A program made the translations under genes and the position numbers. This document shows positions 26,430 through 35,388 of a DNA stretch of 64,000 nt, piece by piece. This DNA is from Opacimonas immobilis (lineage in GTDB: Bacteria; Pseudomonadota; Gammaproteobacteria; Enterobacterales; Alteromonadaceae). The stretch covers positions 1,178,001 to 1,242,000 of the forward strand of contig NZ_CP182485.1 of NCBI RefSeq assembly GCF_048282545.1, read 5' to 3'. The notes under the pieces were generated by a model. That model saw only the letters and a list, made by a program, of their open reading frames with translations, was not told the origin of the DNA and ran no database searches. The first letter of the stretch is position 1; every line of letters starts with the position of its first letter.

Positions 26430-27554
26430 ATGGAACAAAAAGTAGTTATAAGTGGTTCTGGACTTTTTACCCCTGAGCATTCAATTAGTAATGAAGAACT
26501 CGTTGATAGCTATAATCGGTATGCAGCACAAATCAATCAACAAAACGCCGAGGCAATTGAAGCGGGTACCGTCGTGGCATTGCCATATTCTAGTGCCGAT
26601 TTTATTCACAAAGCCAGTGGCATTCGTTCTCGTTATATATACCAAAAAGAGGGCGCGCTCGATATTGATAGAATGCGCCCAAAGATTACGCCTCGGGCAG
26701 ATGACGAATTATCACATCAAGCTGAGATGGGGCTTGCAGCAGCTCGAGACGCTCTGGCAAATGCCAACAAGTCCGCCAATGACATCGATTGCATCATTGT
26801 GTCTTGTGCTTACACTCAGCGAGCTTATCCTGCGATTGCAATAGAGATTCAACATGCGCTTGGTGTTCAGGGTTTCGCTTTTGATATGTTAGTAGCATGT
26901 TCTGCTGCGACGTTTGGAGTGCATCGTGCATTTGAGATGGTCAAAGCGGGTACGGCGAACTCCGTGTTAGTGATCAATCCAGAGTTGGTCTCACCACAGG
27001 TGAATTATAAGGATCGGGATAGTCATTTTATTTTTGGTGATGTTGCAACCGCGATGGTTATTGAGAGAGCAGAAACAGCTAGCTCAGCGCATGTTCATAA
27101 GGTTTTGAGCACCAAAGCCGTCACTCAATATTCGAATAACATTCGTTCTAATTTTAGTTACTTAAATCACGCGACTGATTTAGCGCCATTTGCTGCCGAT
27201 ATGTTATTTCACCAAGAAGGTAGAAAGGTGTTCAAAGAAGTCTGCCCAATGGCCGCTGCGCATATTGAGTCGCATTTAGGCGCACATCAATTAGTACCAA
27301 ACGACGTTAAAAAATGGTTTTTGCATCAAGCGAACATCAATATGAATACGCTAATCATTAAAAAATTACTTGGTAGAGAAGCTGATAAAGATGAGGCCCC
27401 CATTGTACTAGACACTTATGCCAACACAGCCTCGGCCGGCTCAATTATCGCATTTCACTTGCACCAATCCTCCTTGCTTTCGCAAGAGTACAGCTTACTC
27501 TGTTCGTTTGGTGCGGGATACTCCATAGGGAGTTTGGTGTTACAAAAGGAATAA
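26430..27554 (+). CDS. FabH-like beta-ketoacyl-ACP synthase III
   Basis: Thiolase-fold condensing enzyme, 374 residues. The catalytic triad is complete: Cys157 in MLVACSAATFG, His299 in WFLHQANINMN and Asn332 in DTYANTASAGSI. It is longer than housekeeping FabH (about 317) because of an insertion near residues 30-95, like the Pseudomonas PA3286 type that primes fatty-acid synthesis from beta-oxidation acyl-CoA; that comparison is from memory and not aligned. It lies outside any fab cluster and 22 bases before prsK, so it may be co-transcribed with the kinase genes. The 138-base spacer upstream shows TGGAAAT/ATTTCCA arms but no clear promoter. Confidence 0.86.
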   Translation: MEQKVVISGSGLFTPEHSISNEELVDSYNRYAAQINQQNAEAIEAGTVVALPYSSADFIHKASGIRSRYIYQKEGALDIDRMRPKITPRADDELSHQAEMGLAAARDALANANKSANDIDCIIVSCAYTQRAYPAIAIEIQHALGVQGFAFDMLVACSAATFGVHRAFEMVKAGTANSVLVINPELVSPQVNYKDRDSHFIFGDVATAMVIERAETASSAHVHKVLSTKAVTQYSNNIRSNFSYLNHATDLAPFAADMLFHQEGRKVFKEVCPMAAAHIESHLGAHQLVPNDVKKWFLHQANINMNTLIIKKLLGREADKDEAPIVLDTYANTASAGSIIAFHLHQSSLLSQEYSLLCSFGAGYSIGSLVLQKE

Positions 27555-27576
27555 CTAACCATGCAAGGATGCAATA

Positions 27577-29646
27577 GTGTTTGGAAATATCGGATTTAGC
27601 TTAACGGCTGTAGGTTTTGCCTCGCTTTTTTTGTTGCTACTGACAGTGACAAATTCCTCTCGCGTAAAGTTTTTTCTGGCATTAGCCTTTCTTCTGACTG
27701 CTTTGTGGGCATTGCAACATATTACATGGATCGTGCCGCAAAGTACTCTACAACAATACCTTCTATTTGATAGCTTAAAGCAACTCGGCTGGATCCTGCT
27801 GTTGAGTGCTGCGTTGCATAATCAAGCTGATAACGTCCGGCAAGTATTTGCGCAACGCTCTACTGTCCTCGCTATTATTGCACCTGTTTTTTGTATTGTA
27901 TCGAGTATTGCTAACCCAAGTTTGACGGAATGGATTTTTTTGGCACTTACGGTTAGCGCGCTAACGATTTTATTGCAACTAGAGCTTTTGTTTCGTCAAG
28001 CGGGTGAGCAAAGGTGGGCGTTTAAGCCGTTAGTCATTTTTCTTGGCATGGTCAATGTCTTGGAGTTTGTGACGTATGCAAATGCCAGTATGGTGAACTA
28101 TCTTGGCGTTCACTTTATTGCGGCAAAAGGGTATGTCTATACCTTGTTTTTACCTTTTATGTTTTTGGCGATGCGACGCATGGAGCATTGGGGGATCAAA
28201 ATATTTGTATCGCGTGAAATTGTCCTACACTCAACTTTGTTGTTAGTAGCTGGCGCGTATCTGTTTTTGATGGCAGTAGTTGGTTACATTATAAAATATC
28301 AAGGCGGCACATGGGGCACATCGGTCCAAATCGTAATAGCAATTGTGGCGTTATTTTTATTGGGGGTCTTATTGGCGTCAGCTAATTTGAGACAACGTAT
28401 AAAAGTATTTATTACCAAAAACTTCTTTGCTAACCAGTTTGATTATCGAGAACGCTGGATTGCACTAACCAATATTTTGGAAGTGGGGGAGAAGGAACTC
28501 AATGAAGTGTATGACACAGCCTTGCATGGGTGCTTAAAGTCAATTGAATACGACCGAGGGGTTTTATGTAAGTTTAAAAATAACGAGTTATTACCTGTTG
28601 CCTCATCCGAAGACATCCATTTACGTAGCATGGACTGGTATGCCTTAAATGCAGTGGCAGTATACTGTCAAGATAAGCCTTGGATAGTTGACCTGAATGA
28701 ATTGATCGTTCATCCTGAAAACTACCCCAATATCGCATTAACTCCTGTTCAAGCAAAGCAATCTAGCTTACAGTTCATCATGCCGATTTATCACGAATCA
28801 ACATTGTGGGGCGTGGTGGCTATGTACCAAGTTGAAAGTGTATTTCGAACACTCAATTGGGAGTTGCGCGATTACCTAAATGCCATATTGGCACAAGTCT
28901 CGAATTTTATTTTGCACCACGAAGCCTCTCATATGGTGGCAGAAAATGCTCAGTTTGCCGCATTTAGTCGAATGTCTGCATTTGTTGTCCATGATCTGAA
29001 AAATGTTTTGGCACAAGTCGATTTGATTCTGGCTAATGCGACACAACACAAACACAATCCTGAATTTATCGAAGATACATTCGTAACTCTTGAGCATACT
29101 CAAGCAAGAATGCAAAAAATGCTCAAACAGCTCACTGAAAAGCACACTCAAGCGCAAACTTCAGCGCAAGTTTGTGAACTATCCTCTATATTAAAAACAG
29201 TTATTCATCAACTATGTGCGACATTACAGCCAACACCAACACTATCGATCACCACTGATCTGCTGGCAAATTGCGATTGCGATAAGTTACAAAACGTGTT
29301 GTACCATATTGTCAGTAATGCACAACAAGCAACTCCAGACGAGGGAGCGATTACAATAGAGGTTAGAACGGTGGATCCAAAGCACATATTGCTTACGGTC
29401 ACTGATACAGGCTGTGGTATGAGTGAGGAATTCATCAAGCATAGGTTATTCAAGCCGTTTGATACAACGAAAGGCAATGCAGGCATGGGTATTGGTGCGT
29501 ATGATGCCAAACATTTTATTGAAGATATTGGCGGGCGGGTTGACGTAATGAGTGAAGAGGGTAAAGGCACTGTATTTTCACTTTATATTCCCGCAATCAG
29601 TGCCGATAAATCTACAACAGCTGAAGACAAGGAAGTGAATATATGA
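27577..29646 (+). CDS. prsK: PrsK-type membrane histidine kinase (PEP-CTERM system)
   Basis: A 689-residue sensor kinase. The N-terminal third is membrane-embedded with about eight helices, followed by a GAF-like region (roughly 300-440) and the kinase core. The phosphoacceptor is His472 in FVVHDLKNVLAQVDLIL, a form seen in PrsK. ATP-binding motifs are NAQQATPDEG, DTGCGMSEEF and GNAGMGIGAYDAKHF. PrsK and PrsR usually accompany EpsH/XrtA exosortase and PEP-CTERM loci and control exopolysaccharide and sorted-protein genes; no exosortase gene is visible here. The start is GTG at 27577 with AAGGA upstream. The stop overlaps prsR by four bases. Confidence 0.87.
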   Translation: MFGNIGFSLTAVGFASLFLLLLTVTNSSRVKFFLALAFLLTALWALQHITWIVPQSTLQQYLLFDSLKQLGWILLLSAALHNQADNVRQVFAQRSTVLAIIAPVFCIVSSIANPSLTEWIFLALTVSALTILLQLELLFRQAGEQRWAFKPLVIFLGMVNVLEFVTYANASMVNYLGVHFIAAKGYVYTLFLPFMFLAMRRMEHWGIKIFVSREIVLHSTLLLVAGAYLFLMAVVGYIIKYQGGTWGTSVQIVIAIVALFLLGVLLASANLRQRIKVFITKNFFANQFDYRERWIALTNILEVGEKELNEVYDTALHGCLKSIEYDRGVLCKFKNNELLPVASSEDIHLRSMDWYALNAVAVYCQDKPWIVDLNELIVHPENYPNIALTPVQAKQSSLQFIMPIYHESTLWGVVAMYQVESVFRTLNWELRDYLNAILAQVSNFILHHEASHMVAENAQFAAFSRMSAFVVHDLKNVLAQVDLILANATQHKHNPEFIEDTFVTLEHTQARMQKMLKQLTEKHTQAQTSAQVCELSSILKTVIHQLCATLQPTPTLSITTDLLANCDCDKLQNVLYHIVSNAQQATPDEGAITIEVRTVDPKHILLTVTDTGCGMSEEFIKHRLFKPFDTTKGNAGMGIGAYDAKHFIEDIGGRVDVMSEEGKGTVFSLYIPAISADKSTTAEDKEVNI

Positions 29647-31001
29647 GCAAAGTGCTCGTTGTAGACGACGATTTAGGGATCCAAAAACAGCTTAAATGGT
29701 GTTTGACAGATTATGAACTTGCATTTGCTGATGACCGCGCATCAGCGATTACGGCTCTTCGTCGTCATGAACCTAGTGTCGTGACTTTAGATCTTGGCTT
29801 ACCGCCTGACTCTACTAATGCTTCAGAAGGCCTTAAAACCCTCGAAGAAATTATTGCTCTTGCTCCACATACCAAAGTCATTGTTGTGACTGGTAACAAT
29901 GATAAAGCTAATGCACTTAAAGCAATTGAGCTTGGTGCATATGATTTTTATGAGAAACCCATCGATTCAGACACTATCAAAGTATTGGTAGCTCGCGCTC
30001 AGCAAATGTCAGCTTTGGAAACTGAAAACCGACGTTTACAAAATGCTAAGCCAGCTATGGGGCGTATTATTGGAGTGAGTGAGAGTATTCAAGCTGTATG
30101 CCGTAGGGCTGAAAAGATTGCCAAAACCGATATCACTACCTTGCTATTAGGCGAGTCTGGTACAGGTAAAGAGGTGTTCGCTCGCTCAATTCACGAAGCC
30201 TCGCCGCGCGCAGAAAAGCCATTTGTGGCAATCAACTGTGCATCCATTCCTGAAAATTTACTAGAAAGTGAATTGTTTGGTTACGAGAAAGGCGCGTTTA
30301 CTGGCGCGAATAAAACCACCTTAGGTAAAATTGAAACGGCGCAAGGTGGTACATTATTTTTAGATGAAATTGGCGATATGCCGATTGGTCTGCAAGCCAA
30401 AATGCTGCGTTTTTTGCAAGAGCGAGTCATCGAGCGAGTGGGGGGGCGCAGCGAGATCCCGGTTGATATTCGGGTGATATGTGCAACACATAGAGATTTG
30501 CAGACCATGGTTGCAGACGAAACATTTCGTGAAGATTTGTATTATCGCGTAGGTGAAATGGTCATTAATATTCCACCGCTAAGAGAGCGTGAACAGGATG
30601 TGTTACTCCTGGCGAAAACGTTCCTCAATCAATACGCAGAAGATTTTGCGTCAAAAGTAAAAGGGTTTAGCGAGGAGGCGCAGCAAGCTATGGTAAGTTA
30701 TGACTGGCCAGGCAATATTCGACAACTGCAAAACAAACTAAAATCAGCAGTCATTTTGGCTGATGGTCAAATGGTGCAACTTCATGATCTCTCGTTGCCA
30801 CAAGGTCATGCCGATCCAACGCCCAAAGTCATCAACCTTAGAGCGGTTCGTGAAGCGGCAGAGAGCAAGGCCATACGCAGAGCGTATTCACAAGCGGAAC
30901 AAAACATGTCACGAACCGCTGAGTTATTAGGGGTGACTAGACCCACCTTGTATTCTTTGATTGAAAAATACAACCTAGATGACTTAAGGGTAGGTGTTTA
31001 A
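29643..31001 (+). CDS. prsR: PrsR-type sigma-54-dependent response regulator
   Basis: A 452-residue NtrC-family activator and partner of the kinase before it. The receiver domain has phosphoacceptor Asp50 in VTLDLGLPP. The AAA+ domain has Walker A GESGTGKE (170-177) and the sigma-54 contact loop GAFTGA (217-222), so it should act at -24/-12 promoters. The Fis-type helix-turn-helix is at the C-terminus (MSRTAELLGVTRPTLYSLIE). These features and the pairing match the PEP-CTERM-box regulator PrsR. Targets are not evident: I found no convincing sigma-54 promoter nearby. Confidence 0.9.
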   Translation: MSKVLVVDDDLGIQKQLKWCLTDYELAFADDRASAITALRRHEPSVVTLDLGLPPDSTNASEGLKTLEEIIALAPHTKVIVVTGNNDKANALKAIELGAYDFYEKPIDSDTIKVLVARAQQMSALETENRRLQNAKPAMGRIIGVSESIQAVCRRAEKIAKTDITTLLLGESGTGKEVFARSIHEASPRAEKPFVAINCASIPENLLESELFGYEKGAFTGANKTTLGKIETAQGGTLFLDEIGDMPIGLQAKMLRFLQERVIERVGGRSEIPVDIRVICATHRDLQTMVADETFREDLYYRVGEMVINIPPLREREQDVLLLAKTFLNQYAEDFASKVKGFSEEAQQAMVSYDWPGNIRQLQNKLKSAVILADGQMVQLHDLSLPQGHADPTPKVINLRAVREAAESKAIRRAYSQAEQNMSRTAELLGVTRPTLYSLIEKYNLDDLRVGV

Positions 31002-31055
31002 TTGCGAATGAATTGGGTATACTTAGCGGGTAGTTGAAGCTATTAAGGATGCTCA

Positions 31056-32108
31056 ATGTCGCAAGGTCTGAATGGGTTATGGTTGTTGTTCGTTTTGAGT
31101 ACAACAGTTTCTTACGCTCAACCAAATGAATCTTTTCTTCATAGTTTTTATGATTTGCATGCCACAACATTAACCGCCACAGTTTGCCACAATGAACCGA
31201 CTTTGGCGGATGCGCAATTTGTTTTTTGTGCAGAAGAATTACGTAACGCAGGCAATGCACCATTTGTCTTGTGGCACCGACAGTTTGATGGCTCAATGGC
31301 GACTGACCATCCCGTGGTCGTCTTGTTGCACGGCTTAAGTGATTCACCATTTTACTTGCAAAGTGTCGCGCAAGCGGTACATCAGGCCGGGATGAATGTA
31401 GTCGTTGGCTTGCTTCCAGGCCATGGGTTAAAAACAAACTCAGAGTCGATTCTTCACGACAATAACTTGCGCCAAATTTGGCGTGATTACACAGATAATC
31501 TCATCGCCGCTAGCAATTCTTTAGGCAATGGTATAGTTGTCGGTGGTTTTTCTACCGGTGGTGCATTGGCGGTCGATCATATCTTGAGGTATCCGGGGCA
31601 GACTAAAGGTTTGCTCTTGTTTTCTGGTGCGCTAGCGCTGGCCGATAATGCTGAAACCTTAAGTAAGATCCCGTTTGCAAAGTGGTTGAGTAAGTGGATC
31701 GATGGTGATTATCCCGAAGCGGGAACAAACCCTTATAAATATCCAAATATTTCGAGTCATGCAGCACTGATATTGATGGATATTATTCGCAATATTCGTA
31801 CGGGGCTACACGACTCTACCGGACTAAAGTTGCCGATATTCGTCGCCCACTCTCAGTCTGACAATGTGACACCCATTGCTGGGGTAGAAGGTTTATTGTC
31901 CTTTTCAGTAGCAGAGCATACTGTAATCCAGATAGCAGAATCTATGGCAGTGTGTCATGCTGCAGTGCCTTTGACTAAACAGCAAGTACAGCAAATTAAT
32001 GAAAAGGATCCAAATCCTCTCGTCAACTGTGACAGCCCAGAATACAATCCAATCCATGCGCAAATGATCGCAATGATGCAATTTTACTTATTAAATAGCG
32101 TCAAATAG
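31056..32108 (+). CDS. Secreted alpha/beta hydrolase (lipase or esterase-like)
   Basis: A 350-residue protein with a signal peptide (about residues 1-21, ending SYA). The fold is indicated by the oxyanion strand VVVLLHGLSDSPF, nucleophile Ser166 in GGFSTGGA, a candidate acid in HSQSDNVTP and a candidate His in AVCHAAVP. The N-terminal Cys pair (TVCHNEP and FVFCAEE) may form a disulfide, as suits an exported enzyme. The likely substrate is an ester or lipid; which one is not predictable. It lies 54 bases after prsR on the same strand and may be in the same transcriptional unit. Confidence 0.82.
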   Translation: MSQGLNGLWLLFVLSTTVSYAQPNESFLHSFYDLHATTLTATVCHNEPTLADAQFVFCAEELRNAGNAPFVLWHRQFDGSMATDHPVVVLLHGLSDSPFYLQSVAQAVHQAGMNVVVGLLPGHGLKTNSESILHDNNLRQIWRDYTDNLIAASNSLGNGIVVGGFSTGGALAVDHILRYPGQTKGLLLFSGALALADNAETLSKIPFAKWLSKWIDGDYPEAGTNPYKYPNISSHAALILMDIIRNIRTGLHDSTGLKLPIFVAHSQSDNVTPIAGVEGLLSFSVAEHTVIQIAESMAVCHAAVPLTKQQVQQINEKDPNPLVNCDSPEYNPIHAQMIAMMQFYLLNSVK

Positions 32109-32120
32109 GAGAATAATAAT

Positions 32121-32408
32121 ATGCGACAGTTTTTTTGGATCATCATCGCCATTTATGCGCTACTGTATTTTTACGCGGTGTATTTATATGACGAATTTAA
32201 CCTAGGCATTGCCTTTGGTATTTTTGCAGCCATTATTGCTCAGTTTTATTATGCGCGTAAAAAGCTCGCGCAACACGAAGCCGATATCGCTTCGGGCAGG
32301 TTGGTGACAAAAGAGGTAAAAGTCAAGCCATTGTCTTTTTGGTCTTCGCCATTCCCTTATGTAGGTATCGCGTTTTTGACCTACTTAGGCGTTATTATTA
32401 TTCTGTAG
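32121..32408 (+). CDS. Small hypothetical membrane protein
   Basis: A 95-residue protein with three predicted transmembrane segments (about residues 4-22, 27-46 and 75-95) and a charged cytoplasmic or periplasmic loop rich in Lys, Glu and Asp between the second and third. A good Shine-Dalgarno (AGGAGA) is placed before the ATG. It starts 12 bases after the hydrolase stop, so the two are probably co-translated. I do not recognise a family. Confidence 0.6.
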   Translation: MRQFFWIIIAIYALLYFYAVYLYDEFNLGIAFGIFAAIIAQFYYARKKLAQHEADIASGRLVTKEVKVKPLSFWSSPFPYVGIAFLTYLGVIIIL

Positions 32409-32521
32409 TGTATCAATTGGCGCTTTCGAGTGACTGGCTCACCTAAACATCAGCACATTACAAAGGGTAAAACACGACCGACGATTGTTCATCAATACAC
32501 CGTTTTGTTGAATATATAAAC

Positions 32522-32639
32522 ACTGTCACAAAGTAAATCGACAAGATACTAAGTGAAAACAACAAATGTTTAACAAATCGAGGTTTCGTCTAGCCCCAAA
32601 GAAGATAAATTGGTACTATTCAAAACAAATACTGTCACA
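32522..32639. repeat. Direct repeat pair upstream of sapC
   Basis: ACTGTCACA occurs at 32522-32530 and again at 32631-32639, both preceded by AAA and one pyrimidine, in the 249-base spacer before sapC. Spacing of 109 bases is near ten or eleven helical turns. No gene or RNA is visible in the rest of this spacer. Confidence 0.35.
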
Positions 32640-32657
32640 TCAAATTAGAGAAAAAAC

Positions 32658-33440
32658 ATGACGATGAATTATGTACCACTCGACAAAAATGTTCACAAAG
32701 ACACGAAGATTTTGACGGGTAAAGATTATACCTTTAGTGCTCAAGCACACATTAGTGCGGCGAGCATTCGCGAATTTCCACAGCTTGCTGCATGCACCCC
32801 CATTGTGTTTATCAAAGACTCAGGTAATGACAGTGTGCATACGGTTGCGATGCTAGGTGTTGAGCAAGGCCAGAACTTGTATGTTCACGAAGGCAAATGG
32901 CAAGCTCCGCACATTCCAATGAATATCCAGCGTTATCCATTTGATATTCGCCCTGATGGAGATAAGCTTGGTTTGTTCATCGATGAGAACTCTCCGTTAA
33001 TTAACGCGGACGGTACTGCGCTTTTCCAAGAAGACGGTGAAGCATCTCCATTATTACAACAATCATTGCAGTTCATGGATTTCTTGGCCAATAGTGAAAA
33101 ACTCACCGCTGAGTTTGTTAAACGTGTAGTTGAATTAGATCTATTGAGTGAACTTGAGTTGCGCATGGTCACTGTATCTGGTGAGCGTAAAGCGGTTAAA
33201 GGCATGATGGGAATAAACGAAGCGAAGTTGTTCGACCTCGCTGATGATGTGGTGCTTGACTTACACAAAAAAGGTTTCATGGGCGCACTTTACGCCATTA
33301 TGCTATCTCTTGGTCAAATCAACCGTATCGTTGAGCTAAGTAACAATACTGATCAGCCAATCCGCTCTCTTCAAGTGGTCAACCTTGAGCAAGAAGCCGC
33401 AGCCAAAGCCAAAGCAGAAGCTCAACAAAAAACAGAATAA
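32658..33440 (+). CDS. sapC: SapC family protein
   Basis: A 260-residue soluble protein matching the SapC family (named for a gene in the S-layer locus of Campylobacter). The conserved opening MNYVPLDKNVHKD, the EFPQLAACTPIVF block, the IPMNIQRYPFDIR segment and LGLFIDENSP are characteristic. There is no signal peptide. The molecular role is not established; involvement in cell-surface protein export or assembly is inferred from the name only. The C-terminus is a short Ala/Lys/Glu tail. It is monocistronic and ends in a strong terminator. Confidence 0.85.
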   Translation: MTMNYVPLDKNVHKDTKILTGKDYTFSAQAHISAASIREFPQLAACTPIVFIKDSGNDSVHTVAMLGVEQGQNLYVHEGKWQAPHIPMNIQRYPFDIRPDGDKLGLFIDENSPLINADGTALFQEDGEASPLLQQSLQFMDFLANSEKLTAEFVKRVVELDLLSELELRMVTVSGERKAVKGMMGINEAKLFDLADDVVLDLHKKGFMGALYAIMLSLGQINRIVELSNNTDQPIRSLQVVNLEQEAAAKAKAEAQQKTE

Positions 33441-33464
33441 ATCCTCATAAATTTTTTCTGAATT

Positions 33465-33500
33465 AAAAAAGCCCATAGCACAATGTGTTGTGGGCTTTTT
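33465..33500 (+). terminator. Rho-independent terminator after sapC
   Basis: AAAAAAGCCCA (33465-33475) pairs with TGGGCTTTTT (33491-33500) with further CAC/GTG pairing inside. The A-tract and T-tract flank a GC-rich stem, so it can act in both orientations and isolates sapC from the mraZ operon. Confidence 0.85.
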
Positions 33501-33534
33501 GTATGCTTTTCGTACAAAAATTTACGAACTATGC

Positions 33535-33563
33535 TTGACGTGGATCAGCTTACCCAATAAACT
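33535..33563 (+). promoter_or_regulatory. Promoter of the mraZ/dcw operon
   Basis: TTGACG (33535-33540) and TAAACT (33558-33563) are separated by 17 bases, matching a sigma-70 promoter with a near-perfect -35. The expected start of transcription falls right at the repeats at 33573, fitting repression by MraZ. Confidence 0.6.
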
Positions 33564-33572
33564 GCAGATTAG

Positions 33573-33607
33573 TGGGTAAATGTGGCAAAAAGTGGATCAT
33601 TAGGGAT
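33573..33607 (+). promoter_or_regulatory. MraZ-type operator, four repeats with 10-bp period
   Basis: TGGGT (33573), TGGCA (33583), TGGAT (33593) and GGGAT (33603) recur every ten bases. MraZ binds TGGGN repeats separated by five bases in front of its own gene, and the period and orientation here agree. Two copies are degenerate. Confidence 0.72.
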
Positions 33608-33688
33608 CACAATAACAAAACTCCTAATTGAAACAAGCGTCACTTTTAAAAAAGTCTCAATAATCATAAGTAGAAAAGGGTCTGAGGA

Positions 33689-34147
33689 ATGTTCCGCGGC
33701 GCTAGTGCAATTAATCTCGACAGCAAGGGCAGGGTCACGATACCAACGCGTTATCGTCAATCTTTGTTGGATGATTGTCACGGTCAGCTAGTGTGTACGG
33801 TTGATACACAACAAAGCTGCTTGCTACTTTACCCACTTCCAGAATGGGAAGACATCGAACTCAAGATTTCCAAACTTTCCACCACGAATCCACATGAACG
33901 TCGCATCAGACGTTTGCTTTTGGGCTATGCCACTGAAGGCGAAATCGACCGCAATGGACGATTTTTACTGTCATCCCCACTAAGACAACATGCCCATTTA
34001 GAAAAAGAAATTATGCTTGTTGGCCAATTCAACAAATTTGAAATTTGGGACGCTGAACGTTGGCATAAGCAGATTGAAGCAGATATCGCTATGGAACAAA
34101 GCGGTGATTTTGAATTGACTGAACGCTTACAGGATTTTTCGATATGA
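33689..34147 (+). CDS. mraZ: Transcriptional regulator MraZ
   Basis: DNA-binding repressor of the division and cell wall cluster. The 152-residue protein contains two AbrB-like SpoVT repeats, each with the DxxGR motif: SKGRVTIPTRYRQSLL near the N-terminus and DRNGRFLLSSPLRQHA in the second half. The start at 33689 has GAGGA upstream. It overlaps rsmH by four bases. The upstream promoter and phased repeats suggest autoregulation. Confidence 0.96.
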   Translation: MFRGASAINLDSKGRVTIPTRYRQSLLDDCHGQLVCTVDTQQSCLLLYPLPEWEDIELKISKLSTTNPHERRIRRLLLGYATEGEIDRNGRFLLSSPLRQHAHLEKEIMLVGQFNKFEIWDAERWHKQIEADIAMEQSGDFELTERLQDFSI

Positions 34148-35076
34148 GCCAGCATATTCATTCATCAGTGCTTTATCACGAATGTCTTGAGGCATTGGCG
34201 ATTGGTTCAGAAGGAATTTATATTGATGCGACCTTTGGTCGTGGAGGACACAGTCGCGGAATTCTGAATGCCTTAAATACTGCAGGTCAATTGATTGCAT
34301 TTGATCGCGACCCGAGTGCGATTGAGTATGCTCATCACCATTTTTCAGAACCCAATTTTAAGATCATTCACAGCGAGTTCGCTGCGATGGCAGACGTCTC
34401 TGAGATCCAAGAATATCATGGTAAAGTCGATGGAATATTGATGGATCTTGGTGTCTCATCGCCCCAATTAGATGAAGCTGAACGCGGTTTCAGTTTTATG
34501 CGAGACGGTCCATTGGATATGCGAATGGACACCTCAAAAGGGGTAACCGCAGCGGAGTGGCTTGCCACTGCGGATGAGCAAGACATCAGTCAAGTAATAA
34601 AAGAATTTGGTGAAGAGAAGTTCGGTAAGCGCATCGCGCATGCGATCGTTCAAACTCGAACTCATACACCGATTACCCATACTCTGCAGTTGGCACAAAT
34701 CGTGACTGATGCGATGCCGGTTAAGGATAAGCATAAACATCCTGCCACGAGAACTTTTCAAGCCATTCGCATGTATCTCAATAGTGAACTTGAGCAAGTA
34801 AGAGAAGGACTTAAAGCAGCGGTAGCTATGTTAAAACCAGGTGGACGCCTAGCGGTTATTAGCTTTCATTCGTTAGAAGATCGTTTAGTCAAGCGCTTCA
34901 TGAAAGAGCAGTCAAAGGGCAAAAATGTCCCTGCTAATTTACCCATTACTCAAGCTGAGATCGATGCGGATAAAGTCCTCCGTTTAGTCGGACGCGCCAT
35001 AAAAGCAAGCGAAGCAGAACTTGCTCACAACACTCGCTCGCGCAGTGCTGTGTTGCGTATTGCGGAGAAGTTGTGA
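34144..35076 (+). CDS. rsmH: 16S rRNA m4C1402 methyltransferase
   Basis: SAM-dependent N4-methylation of C1402 in 16S rRNA (MraW). The 310-residue protein shows the SAM-binding segment DATFGRGGHSRGIL, the MDLGVSSPQLDEAERGFSF block and RTFQAIRMYLNSEL, all diagnostic. It overlaps mraZ by four bases at its start and ftsL at its end (TGATG). Confidence 0.97.
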   Translation: MSQHIHSSVLYHECLEALAIGSEGIYIDATFGRGGHSRGILNALNTAGQLIAFDRDPSAIEYAHHHFSEPNFKIIHSEFAAMADVSEIQEYHGKVDGILMDLGVSSPQLDEAERGFSFMRDGPLDMRMDTSKGVTAAEWLATADEQDISQVIKEFGEEKFGKRIAHAIVQTRTHTPITHTLQLAQIVTDAMPVKDKHKHPATRTFQAIRMYLNSELEQVREGLKAAVAMLKPGGRLAVISFHSLEDRLVKRFMKEQSKGKNVPANLPITQAEIDADKVLRLVGRAIKASEAELAHNTRSRSAVLRIAEKL

Positions 35077-35384
35077 TGTTTCAAATGCAATTACTTAGCT
35101 CTGTATTAAATGACTTGTTTGAGCAAAAACTAAGAATTTTATTGGTGCTCTGTGTGTTACTCAGTGCTTTCGGTATTATTTTGAGTACCGACGCCAACCG
35201 CAATGTATCAAGAGATCTTGAAGCTCTCATGGTGGAACAAGATGAGTTAGATGTTGAATGGCGTCATCTGATATTGGAGCAAAGTGCGTTGACTGAGCAC
35301 AATCGAATTGAAGCATTGGTTGATTCTAAATTGAATATGCATCGTCCTTCTGCGACAGATGAGATTGTGGTAAAAATTGAGTAG
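35076..35384 (+). CDS. ftsL: Cell division protein FtsL
   Basis: Bitopic divisome protein that partners FtsB and FtsQ. The ATG at 35076 overlaps the rsmH stop (TGATG) and is preferred to the GTG one codon earlier. The product has 102 residues: a short cytoplasmic part, one transmembrane helix (about residues 20-38) and a periplasmic coiled coil with a Leu/Glu pattern. Sequence conservation in this family is weak, so the call rests on topology, size and exact position between rsmH and ftsI. Confidence 0.9.
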   Translation: MFQMQLLSSVLNDLFEQKLRILLVLCVLLSAFGIILSTDANRNVSRDLEALMVEQDELDVEWRHLILEQSALTEHNRIEALVDSKLNMHRPSATDEIVVKIE

Positions 35385-35388
35385 CATT

